NCBI GenBank assembly: GCA_949298955.1 | Contig: CASFYQ010000009.1 | Coordinates: forward strand, 1-64,000 | Reading direction: 5' to 3' | DNA from: an uncultured Bacteroidales bacterium | GTDB taxonomy: Bacteria; Bacteroidota; Bacteroidia; Bacteroidales; Barnesiellaceae | Length of the DNA: 64,000 bases | The notes under the pieces: generated by a model | What the model was told of the DNA's origin: nothing | Database searches by the model: none | Seen by the model: only the letters and a program-made list of their open reading frames with translations | Part shown: in pieces, positions 17,803 through 26,983 of the stretch | How positions within the stretch are numbered: position 1 is the stretch's first letter | Layout of the letters: each line of letters opens with the position of its first letter | Translations under genes and position numbers: made by a program

Positions 17803-17834
17803 TTTGCTTTTACCCTTGTTTTGCACTATCTTTG
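17803..17834 (+). promoter_or_regulatory. Bacteroidota-type promoter of the pspC-uvrB-fetAB operon
   Basis: TTTG (17803-17806), a 20-bp spacer, then TATCTTTG (17827-17834) match the Bacteroides consensus TTTG-N19-21-TAnnTTTG. It is the best-formed promoter in the window and would give a leader of about 88 nt before the pspC ATG. Confidence 0.65.
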
Positions 17835-17928
17835 CATTTAGTTAATGTGGAAACAGGCGGCCCGCAAGAGGGACCTGCAAGGTCGGTTATACGGGTGGTT
17901 TGCCCTTTTACTGATAATTATGACAAAT

Positions 17929-18114
17929 ATGAACAAACGACTTACCCGCCCCCGCAACGGGCGCATGATTGGCGGCGTGTGTGCCGGCATCGGCGAATAT
18001 CTGGGCTTGGATCCTACGGTGGTACGCATCATTTATGTGCTGCTGTCGATTGGAGCCATAGGAACGCCTATCGTGATTTACCTGATTCTTTGCTTGATTA
18101 TTCCCGAATCTTAA
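17929..18114 (+). CDS. PspC domain membrane protein
   Basis: This 61-residue PspC-family protein has the hallmark RNGRMIGGVCAGIGEYLGLDPTVVRIIY followed by one or two hydrophobic segments (VLLSIGAIGTPIVIYLILCLIIP). PspC proteins are small membrane proteins linked to envelope stress. This solitary short form has no defined role. I set the start at 17929, since family members begin within a few residues of the Arg-rich stretch. In-frame ATGs at 17920 and 17845 exist, the last only about 10 bp after the -7 box. uvrB begins 13 bp later, so it leads that operon. Confidence 0.85.
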   Translation: MNKRLTRPRNGRMIGGVCAGIGEYLGLDPTVVRIIYVLLSIGAIGTPIVIYLILCLIIPES

Positions 18115-18127
18115 CGGAACGAGTGTC

Positions 18128-20200
18128 ATGGATTTCAAACTTATCTCTCCCTATCGGCCCACGGGCGACCAGCCGGAAGCTATCGACGAACTGAGCCGGG
18201 GTGTTCTCGACGGCACTCCCTACCAGACGTTGCTGGGTGTGACGGGTTCGGGTAAGACGTTTACCATGGCCAACGTTATCGAGCGGGTACAGAAACCTAC
18301 GCTTATCCTGAGCCATAACAAGACGTTGGCGGCGCAGCTGTACAACGAGTTCAAGGGTTTCTTCCCCGAAAATGCCGTCGAATATTTCGTTTCTTACTAT
18401 GACTATTACCAGCCCGAGGCTTATATCCCCTCGACCGATACTTATATAGAAAAAGACCTCGCTATCAACGAGGAGATAGATCGCTTGCGGCTCTCTACCA
18501 CCTCGGCCTTGCTGTCGGGGCGCAAAGACGTGATTGTAGTCTCGTCGGTATCGTGTCTCTACGGTATCGGCAATCCCGAGGATTTCCACAGCAACGTAAT
18601 CGAGGTTAAAGTGGGCGACGACATCGGTCGCAACCGCCTGCTGCGACATTTGGTAGACTCGCTCTATTCGCGCAACGAGTTGGAACTGAACCGAGGCAAT
18701 TTCAGGGTGAAAGGCGATACGGTCGACATCTATCTGGCCTATGACGACACGATTGTCCGCATCGAGTTCTGGGGGGAGGAGATTGAGTCGATACGCACCA
18801 TCGACCCGGCTACGGGCAGCAGCACGGGGGCATTCGATGCCTACAAGATATTTCCGGCCAATCTGTTCGTGACGACCAAGGAGCGTATCGACAAGGCTAT
18901 TGGCGAAATCGAGCTCGACCTGGGCAGGCAAGTAGAGTTTTTCAAATCTATCGGGAAAGACCTCGAAGCCAAGCGGCTCTACGAACGGGTGACCTACGAT
19001 GTGGAGATGATTCGCGAGATAGGCCACTGCTCGGGCATCGAAAACTATTCGCGTTATTTCGACGGACGTGAAGCGGGTACCCGTCCCTTCTGTCTGCTCG
19101 ACTATTTTCCCAAGGATTTCCTCACCATCATCGACGAGAGCCATGTGACGGTGCCTCAAATCAGGGCGATGTATGGCGGCGACCGTTCGCGCAAGATGAA
19201 TTTGGTGGAGTATGGGTTCCGGTTGCCGGCGGCCGTTGACAACCGGCCGTTGAAATTTGACGAGTTCGAGGGGCTGGCCCGGCAGATTATCTATGTGAGT
19301 GCCACGCCGGCCGACTATGAACTTGAAAAAAGCGAGGGTGTGGTGGTCGAACAGGTGATTCGTCCCACCGGCCTGCTCGACCCGGTTATCGAGGTACGAC
19401 CCAGCCTTAACCAGATAGACGACCTGCTCGAAGAGATACAACTGCGCATCGAACGCGACGAACGGGTGCTGGTCACCACCCTGACCAAGCGCATGGCCGA
19501 GGAGCTGAACAGCTATCTGACCAAACTCGACATCAGTTGCAACTATATACACTCCGACGTCGACACGCTCGACCGCATCAAGATTCTTGACGACTTACGG
19601 GCCGGTGTCTACGACGTGCTCATCGGGGTGAACCTGCTGCGCGAAGGGCTCGACCTGCCCGAGGTATCGCTGGTAGCCATACTCGACGCCGACAAGGAGG
19701 GTTTCCTGCGCTCGCACCGCTCGCTCACTCAAACGGTGGGCCGTGCCGCGCGAAATCTCAACGGTAGGGTCATCATGTATGCCGACCGCATTACCGAGAG
19801 CATGCAGAAGACCATCGACGAGACCAACCGCCGCCGCGAAAAACAGCTGGCCTACAACGAGGCGAATCACATCACGCCCAAGGCGATACAGAAAGCCAAA
19901 AGCTCGGTTCTCGGGACAAATGCCGAAGCCAAGCCGCAACCGGCTGTCCAACCGGCAAAACCGGCAAAAGCCGTCAGGGCATACAGCGACGAATACCGCG
20001 AACATGTCGACGTGGCAGCCGACCCCATCGTGAAATACATGAACCGGGAACAGTTGCAGAAAGCTATCGAGCGTACTCGGAGGCAGATGGTCGAAGCGGC
20101 CAAGAAGATGGATTTTATCGAGGCTGCCCAATATCGCGATGAGCTGATAAAACTGGAAGACTTATTACAACAGGCAGCAGCCGACAAGCCTACTACCTGA
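18128..20200 (+). CDS. uvrB: Excinuclease ABC subunit B
   Basis: UvrB is the damage-verification helicase of nucleotide excision repair; it receives DNA from UvrA and recruits UvrC. The 690-residue protein has Walker A GVTGSGKTFT, the beta-hairpin region FVSYYDYYQPEAYIP, the DEAD-like IDESHVTVPQ, motif V GVNLLREGLDLPEV, and motif VI QTVGRAARN. A C-terminal UVR motif (REQLQKAIERTRRQMVEAA) binds UvrC. A Pro/Ala/Lys linker (about 605-635) precedes the UVR motif. It is full length and sits second in the pspC-led operon. Confidence 0.98.
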   Translation: MDFKLISPYRPTGDQPEAIDELSRGVLDGTPYQTLLGVTGSGKTFTMANVIERVQKPTLILSHNKTLAAQLYNEFKGFFPENAVEYFVSYYDYYQPEAYIPSTDTYIEKDLAINEEIDRLRLSTTSALLSGRKDVIVVSSVSCLYGIGNPEDFHSNVIEVKVGDDIGRNRLLRHLVDSLYSRNELELNRGNFRVKGDTVDIYLAYDDTIVRIEFWGEEIESIRTIDPATGSSTGAFDAYKIFPANLFVTTKERIDKAIGEIELDLGRQVEFFKSIGKDLEAKRLYERVTYDVEMIREIGHCSGIENYSRYFDGREAGTRPFCLLDYFPKDFLTIIDESHVTVPQIRAMYGGDRSRKMNLVEYGFRLPAAVDNRPLKFDEFEGLARQIIYVSATPADYELEKSEGVVVEQVIRPTGLLDPVIEVRPSLNQIDDLLEEIQLRIERDERVLVTTLTKRMAEELNSYLTKLDISCNYIHSDVDTLDRIKILDDLRAGVYDVLIGVNLLREGLDLPEVSLVAILDADKEGFLRSHRSLTQTVGRAARNLNGRVIMYADRITESMQKTIDETNRRREKQLAYNEANHITPKAIQKAKSSVLGTNAEAKPQPAVQPAKPAKAVRAYSDEYREHVDVAADPIVKYMNREQLQKAIERTRRQMVEAAKKMDFIEAAQYRDELIKLEDLLQQAAADKPTT

Positions 20201-20227
20201 TTACCAACCTATACCGCCATTGAGAAG

Positions 20228-22150
20228 ATGAAAGAATACCGATTGCAAGACTGGCTGCCCACGACTCGCAAAGAACTGGAAATGCGGGGCTGGGATTATG
20301 TCGATGTAATTTTGTTCTCGGGCGACGCCTATGTCGACCACCCCTCGTTCGGAGCGGCCGTAATCGGGCGTGTACTCGAAGCCGAAGGGTTGCGGGTGGC
20401 CATCGTGCCCCAACCCAACTGGCAGGACGACCTGCGCGATTTCAAGAAATTGGGCACGCCCCGGCTCTTCTTCGGCATATCGGCCGGAGCGATGGACTCG
20501 ATGGTGAATCACTACACGGCCAACAAACGGCGGCGCAGCGACGATGCCTATACTCCCAATGGGCGACATGGCATGCGCCCCGACTACCCTACCCTCGTTT
20601 ACAGCCGCATACTCAAAGAGCTATTCCCCGACACGCCGGTGGTCATCGGCGGCATCGAAGCCTCGATGCGACGCCTCACTCACTACGACTATTGGCAGGA
20701 CAAGCTGCTGCCGGGTATCCTGGCCGAGTGTCCCGCCGACCTGCTCATCTACGGCATGGGCGAGCGTCCCGTCATCGAGATTGCCCGGCGACTGCAACAG
20801 GGCAATGCCATCGGCCAACTCACCGACATACCACAAACAGCTACCATACAACCAGACTCGAATATCCCCCCGATAGTAGAAGACGAGCACAACATCGTGC
20901 TGGCTTCGCACGAAGAGTGCCTGTTGCACAAGCGCAAACAGGCCGAAAATTTTCGACATATCGAAGAGGAGTCGAACAAATACCACGCCAAGCGACTGTG
21001 GCAGCGTGTGGGCAAGCGGGTCATCGTGGTGAATCCGCCCTACCCGCCCATGACCGAGGCCGAAATCGATGCCTCGTTCGACCTGCCCTACACCCGTCTG
21101 CCACACCCTCGATACAAGGGAAAGACGATACCGGCCTACGAGATGATCAAGTTCTCGGTCAATCTGCACCGGGGCTGTTTCGGCGGATGCGCCTTCTGCA
21201 CCATCTCGGCCCACCAGGGCAAGTTTATCGCCTCGCGTTCCAAAGAGTCGATTCTCAAAGAGGTGAAACAAATTGCGGCGATGCCCGATTTCAAAGGCTA
21301 TCTGAGCGACCTGGGCGGGCCCTCGGCCAATATGTATCGCATGCACGGGCAAAACCAAGAGTTATGCCGCAAGTGCAAACGCCCCTCGTGTCTCGCTCCC
21401 CAAATATGCCCCAATCTCAACGCCGACCACAGCGACCTACTCGACATCTACCGGGCAGTCGATGCCCTGCCGGGAATAAAAAAATCGTTTATCGGCAGCG
21501 GCGTCCGCTACGATTTGTTGCTGCACCGCCACAAAGACGAAGCACTCAACCGCAACACCCGACACTATACCGAGGAGCTGATTGCCCACCACGTCTCGGG
21601 CCGTTTGAAAGTAGCTCCCGAACACACCTCCGACCGTGTGCTGGCCATCATGCGCAAACCCTCATTCGCTCTCTTCGAAGAGTTCAAACGCATCTTCGAC
21701 CGTATAGACCGTGAACAGGGACTCAACCAGCAAATCATACCCTATTTTATCTCGAGCCACCCGGGGTGTACCGAGGAGGATATGGCCGAACTGGCGGCTC
21801 TGACGAAACACATGAATTTCAAGCTGGAACAGGTGCAGGATTTCACCCCTACTCCCATGACTCTCTCGACCGAAATCTACTACACGGGCATACACCCCTA
21901 CACGGGCGAGAAGGTCTTCACCGCCCGCAAGGCCGACGAGAAGCTGAACCAGCGCAAATATTTCTTTTGGTACCTGCCCGAAAAGCGCAACGACATACAA
22001 AGTTCGCTCCGACGCATGCACCGCTACGACCTGCTCGAAAAGCTCTACGGCAACACTCCGTGGCGCAAGCCGGCCCGCATCGCAGGCGAGCACAAGCCGC
22101 CACATTCCTCACGCCCCCAAAAAGGAAAATCAAATAAAAACAATCTATAA
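20228..22150 (+). CDS. YgiQ family radical SAM protein
   Basis: The 640-residue protein has an N-terminal YgiQ domain (RKELEMRGWDYVDVILFSGDAYVDHPSFG region). The radical SAM core carries the 4Fe-4S motif CFGGCAFCTISAHQGK (CxxxCxxC, about residue 320). Further cysteine clusters follow (CRKCKRPSC). It probably reductively cleaves S-adenosylmethionine in the cytoplasm. The substrate of YgiQ proteins is not known. The C-terminus is basic and low-complexity. It follows uvrB by 27 bp and precedes the S9 peptidase by 10 bp. Confidence 0.92.
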   Translation: MKEYRLQDWLPTTRKELEMRGWDYVDVILFSGDAYVDHPSFGAAVIGRVLEAEGLRVAIVPQPNWQDDLRDFKKLGTPRLFFGISAGAMDSMVNHYTANKRRRSDDAYTPNGRHGMRPDYPTLVYSRILKELFPDTPVVIGGIEASMRRLTHYDYWQDKLLPGILAECPADLLIYGMGERPVIEIARRLQQGNAIGQLTDIPQTATIQPDSNIPPIVEDEHNIVLASHEECLLHKRKQAENFRHIEEESNKYHAKRLWQRVGKRVIVVNPPYPPMTEAEIDASFDLPYTRLPHPRYKGKTIPAYEMIKFSVNLHRGCFGGCAFCTISAHQGKFIASRSKESILKEVKQIAAMPDFKGYLSDLGGPSANMYRMHGQNQELCRKCKRPSCLAPQICPNLNADHSDLLDIYRAVDALPGIKKSFIGSGVRYDLLLHRHKDEALNRNTRHYTEELIAHHVSGRLKVAPEHTSDRVLAIMRKPSFALFEEFKRIFDRIDREQGLNQQIIPYFISSHPGCTEEDMAELAALTKHMNFKLEQVQDFTPTPMTLSTEIYYTGIHPYTGEKVFTARKADEKLNQRKYFFWYLPEKRNDIQSSLRRMHRYDLLEKLYGNTPWRKPARIAGEHKPPHSSRPQKGKSNKNNL

Positions 22151-22160
22151 ACCGTTATTT

Positions 22161-24269
22161 ATGAATAAATTAAATTGTATGATGATGGCAGGAGCTTTAT
22201 TGATAACGGCCTGTCAGCCAACCGGGAAGACCGGTGACATTATCGGCAAGCAACCCGTGAAAGTCGAAAACGGCATCATGACTACCGAGGTGCTCATGGC
22301 CTTTGGCCGGGTGAGCGACCCTGTGGTTTCGCCCGACAAGAGCAAAATCCTCTTTGGAGTAACCTATGAAAACCTCGAACAGAACAAGAGCAACCGCGAA
22401 CTCTTCGTGATGGACATCGACGGGCAGAACAAAAAACAAATTACCTGCACTCCCGAGTCGGAGGGTAACGCCGTATGGATAAACGGCGGGAAACAGATTG
22501 CCTATCTCTCGGGCAAAAGCGGCGAGTCGCAACTGTGGATTATGGAAGCCGACGGCAGCAATGCCCGGCAGATAAGCCATCATGAGAAGGGCATAAACGG
22601 GTTCCTCTTCTCGCCCGACGAGAAACATATCCTCTTTATCGGCCACGTGAAATACAGCCAGAAGGCCTCGGACATCTACCCCGACCTCGACAAAGCTACC
22701 GGCCGCGTAATCGATGACCTCATGTACAAACACTGGGACGAATGGGTCGAGGAGATTCCCCACCCCTACATCGCTGCTTTCGACGGCAAGGAGTTGTCGG
22801 GCATCGTCGACATCATGGAAGGCGAACCCTACGAGTCGCCCATGAAACCCTTCGGCGGCATCGAGTCGTTTGCCTGGACCCCCGACAGCAAGGCGGTGGC
22901 TTACACCAGCCGCAAAAAGACAGGATTGGAATACTCGATTTCGACCAACTCCGATATCTATCTCTACGACCTGGCTACCCGGCAGACCCGCAACCTCACC
23001 GAAGGTATGATGGGCTACGACACCACACCGGCCTTCTCGCCCGACGGCAAATATCTGGCCTGGGGCAGCATGGAGCGCGACGGATATGAATCGGACAAAA
23101 ACCGTCTGTTCATCATGGACATGACCACCGGCGAGAAACAAGACCTTACAGCCGATTTCGATTACAGCACCGACGAGCTGGCCTGGGCTCCCGACGGACA
23201 ATCGATTTTCATCCGCTCGGCCTACCAAGGCGAGATTCACATCTTCCGCGTGGGTCTCGACAAACAAATCGAGCAGATTACCACCGGCTACTACGACTAC
23301 GCCTCGCTGGCTCCCGTCGACGAGAATTGCCTCATCGCCATGCGCCACTCGTTGTCGCAACCCGACGAGATTTACAGCGTCAACCCCAAAAACAAAGAGG
23401 TGAAAGAGCTCTCGTTCGAGAACAAAGAAATTCTCGACCAACTCACCATGGGTAAGGTAGAAGAGCGCTGGATCAAGACAACCGACAACAAAAAGATGCT
23501 CACCTGGATTGTCTATCCGCCCCATTTCGACCCCTCGAAAAAATATCCCGCCATTCTCTACTGCCAAGGCGGCCCGCAACAGCCCGTCAGCCAGTTCTGG
23601 TCGTATCGCTGGAATCTGCAACTGATGGCAGCCAACGGCTACATTGTCATTGCCCCCAACCGCCGTGGCCTCTACGGGTTCGGACAGGAGTGGCTCGAAC
23701 AAATTAGCGGCGACTACGGCGGCCAGAACATGAAGGACTATTTCAGCGCAACCGACGAGATGAAGAAAGAGCCTTATGTAGATGGCGACCGCATGGGAGC
23801 CGTAGGTGCCAGCTACGGCGGCTTTTCGGTGTATTGGCTGGCCGGCCATCACCAAAAACGGTTCAAAGCCTTTATCGCTCACGCCGGTATCTACAACCTC
23901 GAACAACAATATGTAGAGACCGAAGAGATGTGGTTTGCCAACTGGGACATGGGCGGCGCACCCTGGGACAAGAAAAACGCTACGGCACAACGCACGTTTG
24001 CCACGTCGCCCCACAAATTCGTAGACCAGTGGGATACACCTATTCTCATCACTCACGGCGAATATGATTTCCGGATTCTCGCCTCGCAAGGCATGTCGGC
24101 CTTCAATGCTGCCAAACTGCGCGGAGTACCGGCCGAGATGCTCATCTTCCCCGACGAAAACCACTGGATATTGAAACCTCAAAACGGTGTTCTGTGGCAA
24201 CGGATTTTCTTCCGCTGGCTCGACCGTTGGCTGAAACCTCAAGTCGAAAATTCCGACACGACGAAATGA
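22161..24269 (+). CDS. S9 family prolyl oligopeptidase-type peptidase (lipoprotein)
   Basis: The 702-residue protein has a lipobox (LLITAC, Cys18). A seven-bladed WD40-like/PD40 propeller spans about 45-420 (repeated SPDEKHILF, TPDSKAVAYTS, SPDGKYLAW, APDGQSIF). The C-terminal alpha/beta-hydrolase peptidase domain carries the nucleophile motif GASYGGFS, acidic HGEYDFRI and histidine DENHWI. This is the DPP-IV/acylaminoacyl-peptidase type, which removes dipeptides or short peptides in the periplasm or at the outer membrane. Its stop overlaps the fetA start as ATGA, so the two are translationally coupled. Confidence 0.92.
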   Translation: MNKLNCMMMAGALLITACQPTGKTGDIIGKQPVKVENGIMTTEVLMAFGRVSDPVVSPDKSKILFGVTYENLEQNKSNRELFVMDIDGQNKKQITCTPESEGNAVWINGGKQIAYLSGKSGESQLWIMEADGSNARQISHHEKGINGFLFSPDEKHILFIGHVKYSQKASDIYPDLDKATGRVIDDLMYKHWDEWVEEIPHPYIAAFDGKELSGIVDIMEGEPYESPMKPFGGIESFAWTPDSKAVAYTSRKKTGLEYSISTNSDIYLYDLATRQTRNLTEGMMGYDTTPAFSPDGKYLAWGSMERDGYESDKNRLFIMDMTTGEKQDLTADFDYSTDELAWAPDGQSIFIRSAYQGEIHIFRVGLDKQIEQITTGYYDYASLAPVDENCLIAMRHSLSQPDEIYSVNPKNKEVKELSFENKEILDQLTMGKVEERWIKTTDNKKMLTWIVYPPHFDPSKKYPAILYCQGGPQQPVSQFWSYRWNLQLMAANGYIVIAPNRRGLYGFGQEWLEQISGDYGGQNMKDYFSATDEMKKEPYVDGDRMGAVGASYGGFSVYWLAGHHQKRFKAFIAHAGIYNLEQQYVETEEMWFANWDMGGAPWDKKNATAQRTFATSPHKFVDQWDTPILITHGEYDFRILASQGMSAFNAAKLRGVPAEMLIFPDENHWILKPQNGVLWQRIFFRWLDRWLKPQVENSDTTK

Positions 24270-24886
24270 TCGAGTTTGACAACCTCACCTTTATTTATGA
24301 CAACAAGCCCTTGATGCAACACTTTACGTGTTGCATCGCCCGGGGCGAGAAAGCGGTGCTTTACGGCCCCTCGGGGCACGGCAAAAGCACCCTTCTTGCT
24401 TCGGTGGCAGGCTTTGTCGTGCCCGACGAAGGGAGCATTCGCATCGATGGTCGCACACTCGATACCTCGACCGTGCAACAGGTGCGGCGGCGCACGGCCT
24501 GGCTGCCTCAGGAGTTTACCCTCCCGTATGACACGGTAAAAGAGATGATCGAAGCCCCCTTCGAGTTGCGGATAAACCAGGCCTTGAAACCCTCGCGGAC
24601 AACCGTTCTGGAACACTTTGCCCGGCTGGGCCTCGAGACCGAATTGTATGACAAACGATCTATCGAAATTTCGGGAGGCCAGCGACAGCGCATCATGCTC
24701 TTGATTGCCGCCTTGCTGCAAAAAGAAATCGTGCTGCTCGACGAACCCACCTCGGCACTCGACCCCGACTCTATCGCACGAGTAATCGATTACATTCGCA
24801 CCTGGCACGAAGCCACCGTGCTGATGGTTTCGCACGACAACCGGCTCATCGACTCTTTCGACCGAAAAATTTATATCGGAGACTGA
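24266..24886 (+). CDS. fetA: FetA (YbbL) iron-export ABC transporter ATP-binding protein
   Basis: The 206-residue ABC ATPase has Walker A GPSGHGKST, signature SGGQRQR, Walker B IVLLDEPTSALD and a switch histidine (VSHDN). In E. coli FetAB exports iron and protects against oxidative stress. The ATG at 24266 overlaps the preceding stop by 4 bp. The frame is open further upstream but overlaps the peptidase gene. FetB begins 3 bp after its stop, which supports the pairing. Confidence 0.87.
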   Translation: MIEFDNLTFIYDNKPLMQHFTCCIARGEKAVLYGPSGHGKSTLLASVAGFVVPDEGSIRIDGRTLDTSTVQQVRRRTAWLPQEFTLPYDTVKEMIEAPFELRINQALKPSRTTVLEHFARLGLETELYDKRSIEISGGQRQRIMLLIAALLQKEIVLLDEPTSALDPDSIARVIDYIRTWHEATVLMVSHDNRLIDSFDRKIYIGD

Positions 24887-24889
24887 CAC

Positions 24890-25663
24890 ATGGAAACGAT
24901 AAACATAGGCTACGGCCACATGGCTTTGGGATTCTTGCTGCTCATTATCCCGGCCTATTTTCTCTACCGCTACCGCACGGGACTGGTGAAAGATACGCTA
25001 TGGGCAGCCCTGCGCATGACCGTGCAGCTCTTCCTCATCGGGTTCTATCTCGAATACCTGTTTCTATGGGACAGTGTGTGGGTAAACCTGCTGTGGGTTC
25101 TCTTTATGGTTGTTATCGCCTCATCGACAGTGTTGAAGCGTACCAAGCTACCGCAAAAGATGCTCTTCATGGCCGTGGCGGTGGCCTTTCTCGTGTCGTT
25201 GCTCATCATCGACCTCTATTTCCTGGGGGTGGTAGTACGCCCTGAAAAGATTTTCACGGCCCGCTATTTCATACCCATCAGCGGCATGATTCTGGGCAAT
25301 ATGCTATCGGCCAACGTGATTGCCCTCAATTCGTTCTACGGCTCGCTGACCCGCGAGCGCCAACTCTACCTCTACCTGTTGGGCAACGGAGCCTCGCCCG
25401 GCGAATCGATTGCCCCTTTCATGCGCGAGGCACTCATCAAGTCGTTCAACCCCACCATCGCCTCGATGGCTGTCATGGGCCTCATTGCCCTGCCCGGTAC
25501 CATGACGGGACAGATTTTGGGCGGCAGCAGTCCCAGCGTGGCGATAAAATACCAAATCATGCTCATGATTGCCATATTCGCCTCGTCGCTCATCTCGGTG
25601 TTGCTCACCCTGTGGATTTCGCGGCGAAAAAGTTTCGACCGCTACGGCATGATGCGATTTTAG
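24890..25663 (+). CDS. fetB: FetB (YbbM/UPF0014) iron-export ABC permease
   Basis: The 257-residue polytopic inner-membrane protein has about seven hydrophobic helices. It shows the UPF0014 hallmarks RMTVQLFLIGFYLEYLF, SGMILGNMLSANVIALN, and ALIKSFNPTIASMAVMGLIALPGTMTG split across two helices. It forms the transmembrane half of the FetAB iron exporter with the gene directly upstream. It ends the operon. Its stop overlaps by 4 bp the end of the convergent PHP gene. Confidence 0.9.
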   Translation: METINIGYGHMALGFLLLIIPAYFLYRYRTGLVKDTLWAALRMTVQLFLIGFYLEYLFLWDSVWVNLLWVLFMVVIASSTVLKRTKLPQKMLFMAVAVAFLVSLLIIDLYFLGVVVRPEKIFTARYFIPISGMILGNMLSANVIALNSFYGSLTRERQLYLYLLGNGASPGESIAPFMREALIKSFNPTIASMAVMGLIALPGTMTGQILGGSSPSVAIKYQIMLMIAIFASSLISVLLTLWISRRKSFDRYGMMRF

Positions 25664-26391
25664 ATGACCGTCTCTTCGCGGTTGCGCTTCAACCGTGCCT
25701 TGAATGCCTCGGGCTTGTCGTTAAGGATAAGCGCCTCGGGAAAATCGGTCTCGGCCAGCAGCGGATAGAGCCACCGATAATCGGCTATCGAGAAAGAGAT
25801 ATGGGCATCGCTTCCCAGAATAACCGGTTGCTCGTAGTGCTTGCACAAACGCAAGATTTCCAAATTATTACCCTTTGCCTTCTCCTTGTGCCGAAGAGGA
25901 TTGAGCGAGCTGTTATTAATTTCAAGCAGCACGTTGTTCTCTTTGGCGGCCAGCACCAACCGCTCGAAATCGAGCTCGGCGGTACCGTCGCCCGGGTGGC
26001 TGATGATATCGATGTGCGGATTGTATATCGCCCCCAATACGGCTGCCGTATTCTCTTCGACCGTACCCGACCGATAGCACAACGAATGAAGACCGGCAAT
26101 GCGCAGGTCGAGAAACCTGAAATATTTCTCCTCCAAATCGAGCCGACCCGTATAGTCAACGATGTTGATTTCGGCTCCCATCAACAGCTCTACACCATAC
26201 ATATTGCGCGGCACCATGGGCAAATTGCGGAAATAGATGTCGGAACAAGTGCCGGGAATGCCGCCTGTATGTTCGGTGATGCCCAATATCCGTAACCCTC
26301 GATCGGCCGCGGCTTGCACCATTTCCTGCAAGGTACTGAAAGCGTGTCCGCTGGCTATCGTATGAGTATGCACGTCAAGAAGAATTTTCAT
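25660..26391 (-). CDS. PHP-domain phosphatase/phosphoesterase (YcdX-like)
   Basis: The 243-residue protein of the PHP superfamily has the metal-binding start VDVHTHT-like segment (MKILLDVHTHTIASGHAFST), then GITEHTGG, ISHPGDG, LEINNSSLNP and LGSDAHISFS. It would hydrolyse a phosphoester using bound metal ions in the cytoplasm. The substrate is unknown. I set the start at 26391 because PHP proteins begin a few residues before the HTH motif; the open frame upstream has no similarity I recognise. It is convergent with fetB, overlapping by 4 bp. Confidence 0.87.
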   Translation of the reverse strand: MKILLDVHTHTIASGHAFSTLQEMVQAAADRGLRILGITEHTGGIPGTCSDIYFRNLPMVPRNMYGVELLMGAEINIVDYTGRLDLEEKYFRFLDLRIAGLHSLCYRSGTVEENTAAVLGAIYNPHIDIISHPGDGTAELDFERLVLAAKENNVLLEINNSSLNPLRHKEKAKGNNLEILRLCKHYEQPVILGSDAHISFSIADYRWLYPLLAETDFPEALILNDKPEAFKARLKRNREETVI

Positions 26392-26555
26392 AACATATCT
26401 TTTTAAGACTCGGTAAAGATAGGCGTATTTACCCGAAGAAACAACCCCTGCGCCACCGAAATGCAAGAGGTGCCGCACTGTTGCGGAAGTTGCCTTTCCC
26501 TCTCTATCGGCTATCCTCTTCCAGCAAGCCATTACATCACAATCCCGATATACAA

Positions 26556-26588
26556 CCGAGGGCTGCATCCATGCGATACAGCCCTCGG
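26556..26588 (-). terminator. Terminator-like hairpin at the end of the TetR-tolC-RND operon
   Basis: CCGAGGGCTG (26556-26565) pairs with CAGCCCTCGG (26579-26588), a 10-bp stem with a 13-nt loop. It lies 28 bp past the stop of the PG0541-type gene on the minus strand. The downstream T-tract is weak (TTGTATAT). Confidence 0.5.
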
Positions 26589-26616
26589 GGATATGCGGTA
26601 TTCGGGGACAAGCCCG

Positions 26617-26910
26617 TCAAATCGACTGCTCGATGTTCCAAACAAAAGCCCGTAATCCCAGTTGAGGCTTGGCTTCGTCCATCTGACGCAGTCTCGTCAG
26701 CAGAGTCTCTACCTTGTCATCGTCGACCATGGTAAAAATGGCCGAGCACATCGAAGGCCATGCATGGCTCCCGAAATGAGGCTCGCCTGTTTTGGAACCA
26801 CGCCCCCGCATCTGGTCAAAGTAGGAATATCCACGGCAGGAGAGCTTGTCGAGCAACTCGACAATACGTGCATAGTGGGCCTGGTCGAATGTGATAAAAA
26901 CCGATTTCAT
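26617..26910 (-). CDS. PG0541-family transporter-associated protein
   Basis: This 97-residue soluble protein resembles the small PG0541-type proteins found after RND efflux permeases in Bacteroidales. It begins MKSVFITFDQAHYARIVELL and contains SYFDQMRGRGSKTGEPHFGSH and AIFTMVDDDKVETLL. The fold looks like the ferredoxin-like fold of PII-type proteins (beta-alpha-beta with a central loop), which would fit sensing or regulation. That is inference. It is the last gene of the TetR-led efflux operon, 73 bp after the permease, and a hairpin lies in the gap. Confidence 0.72.
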   Translation of the reverse strand: MKSVFITFDQAHYARIVELLDKLSCRGYSYFDQMRGRGSKTGEPHFGSHAWPSMCSAIFTMVDDDKVETLLTRLRQMDEAKPQLGLRAFVWNIEQSI

Positions 26911-26931
26911 AATTGTGTATATGTTTGAATG

Positions 26932-26975
26932 CCGATTCCCCAGCCCCCGAAAGTGCGCGGAGAGCAGGGAATCGG
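26932..26975 (-). promoter_or_regulatory. Intercistronic hairpin between RND permease and PG0541 gene
   Basis: CCGATTCCC (26932-26940) is complementary to GGGAATCGG (26967-26975) around a 26-nt loop. No T-tract follows on the minus strand, so it is more likely an mRNA-stability or attenuation element than a full terminator. Confidence 0.35.
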
Positions 26976-26983
26976 CCGAGGTT

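Noticed and set aside
17845..17928. Longer N-terminus for the PspC protein (start at 17845)
   Set aside because: PspC proteins begin close to the RMIGGVCAG motif. The extension starts about 10 bp from the -7 box and lacks similarity, though leader-short translation cannot be fully excluded.
26392..26568. Longer N-terminus for the PHP phosphatase
   Set aside because: The extra 59 residues have no PHP-type sequence; the domain begins at MKILLDVHTHT.
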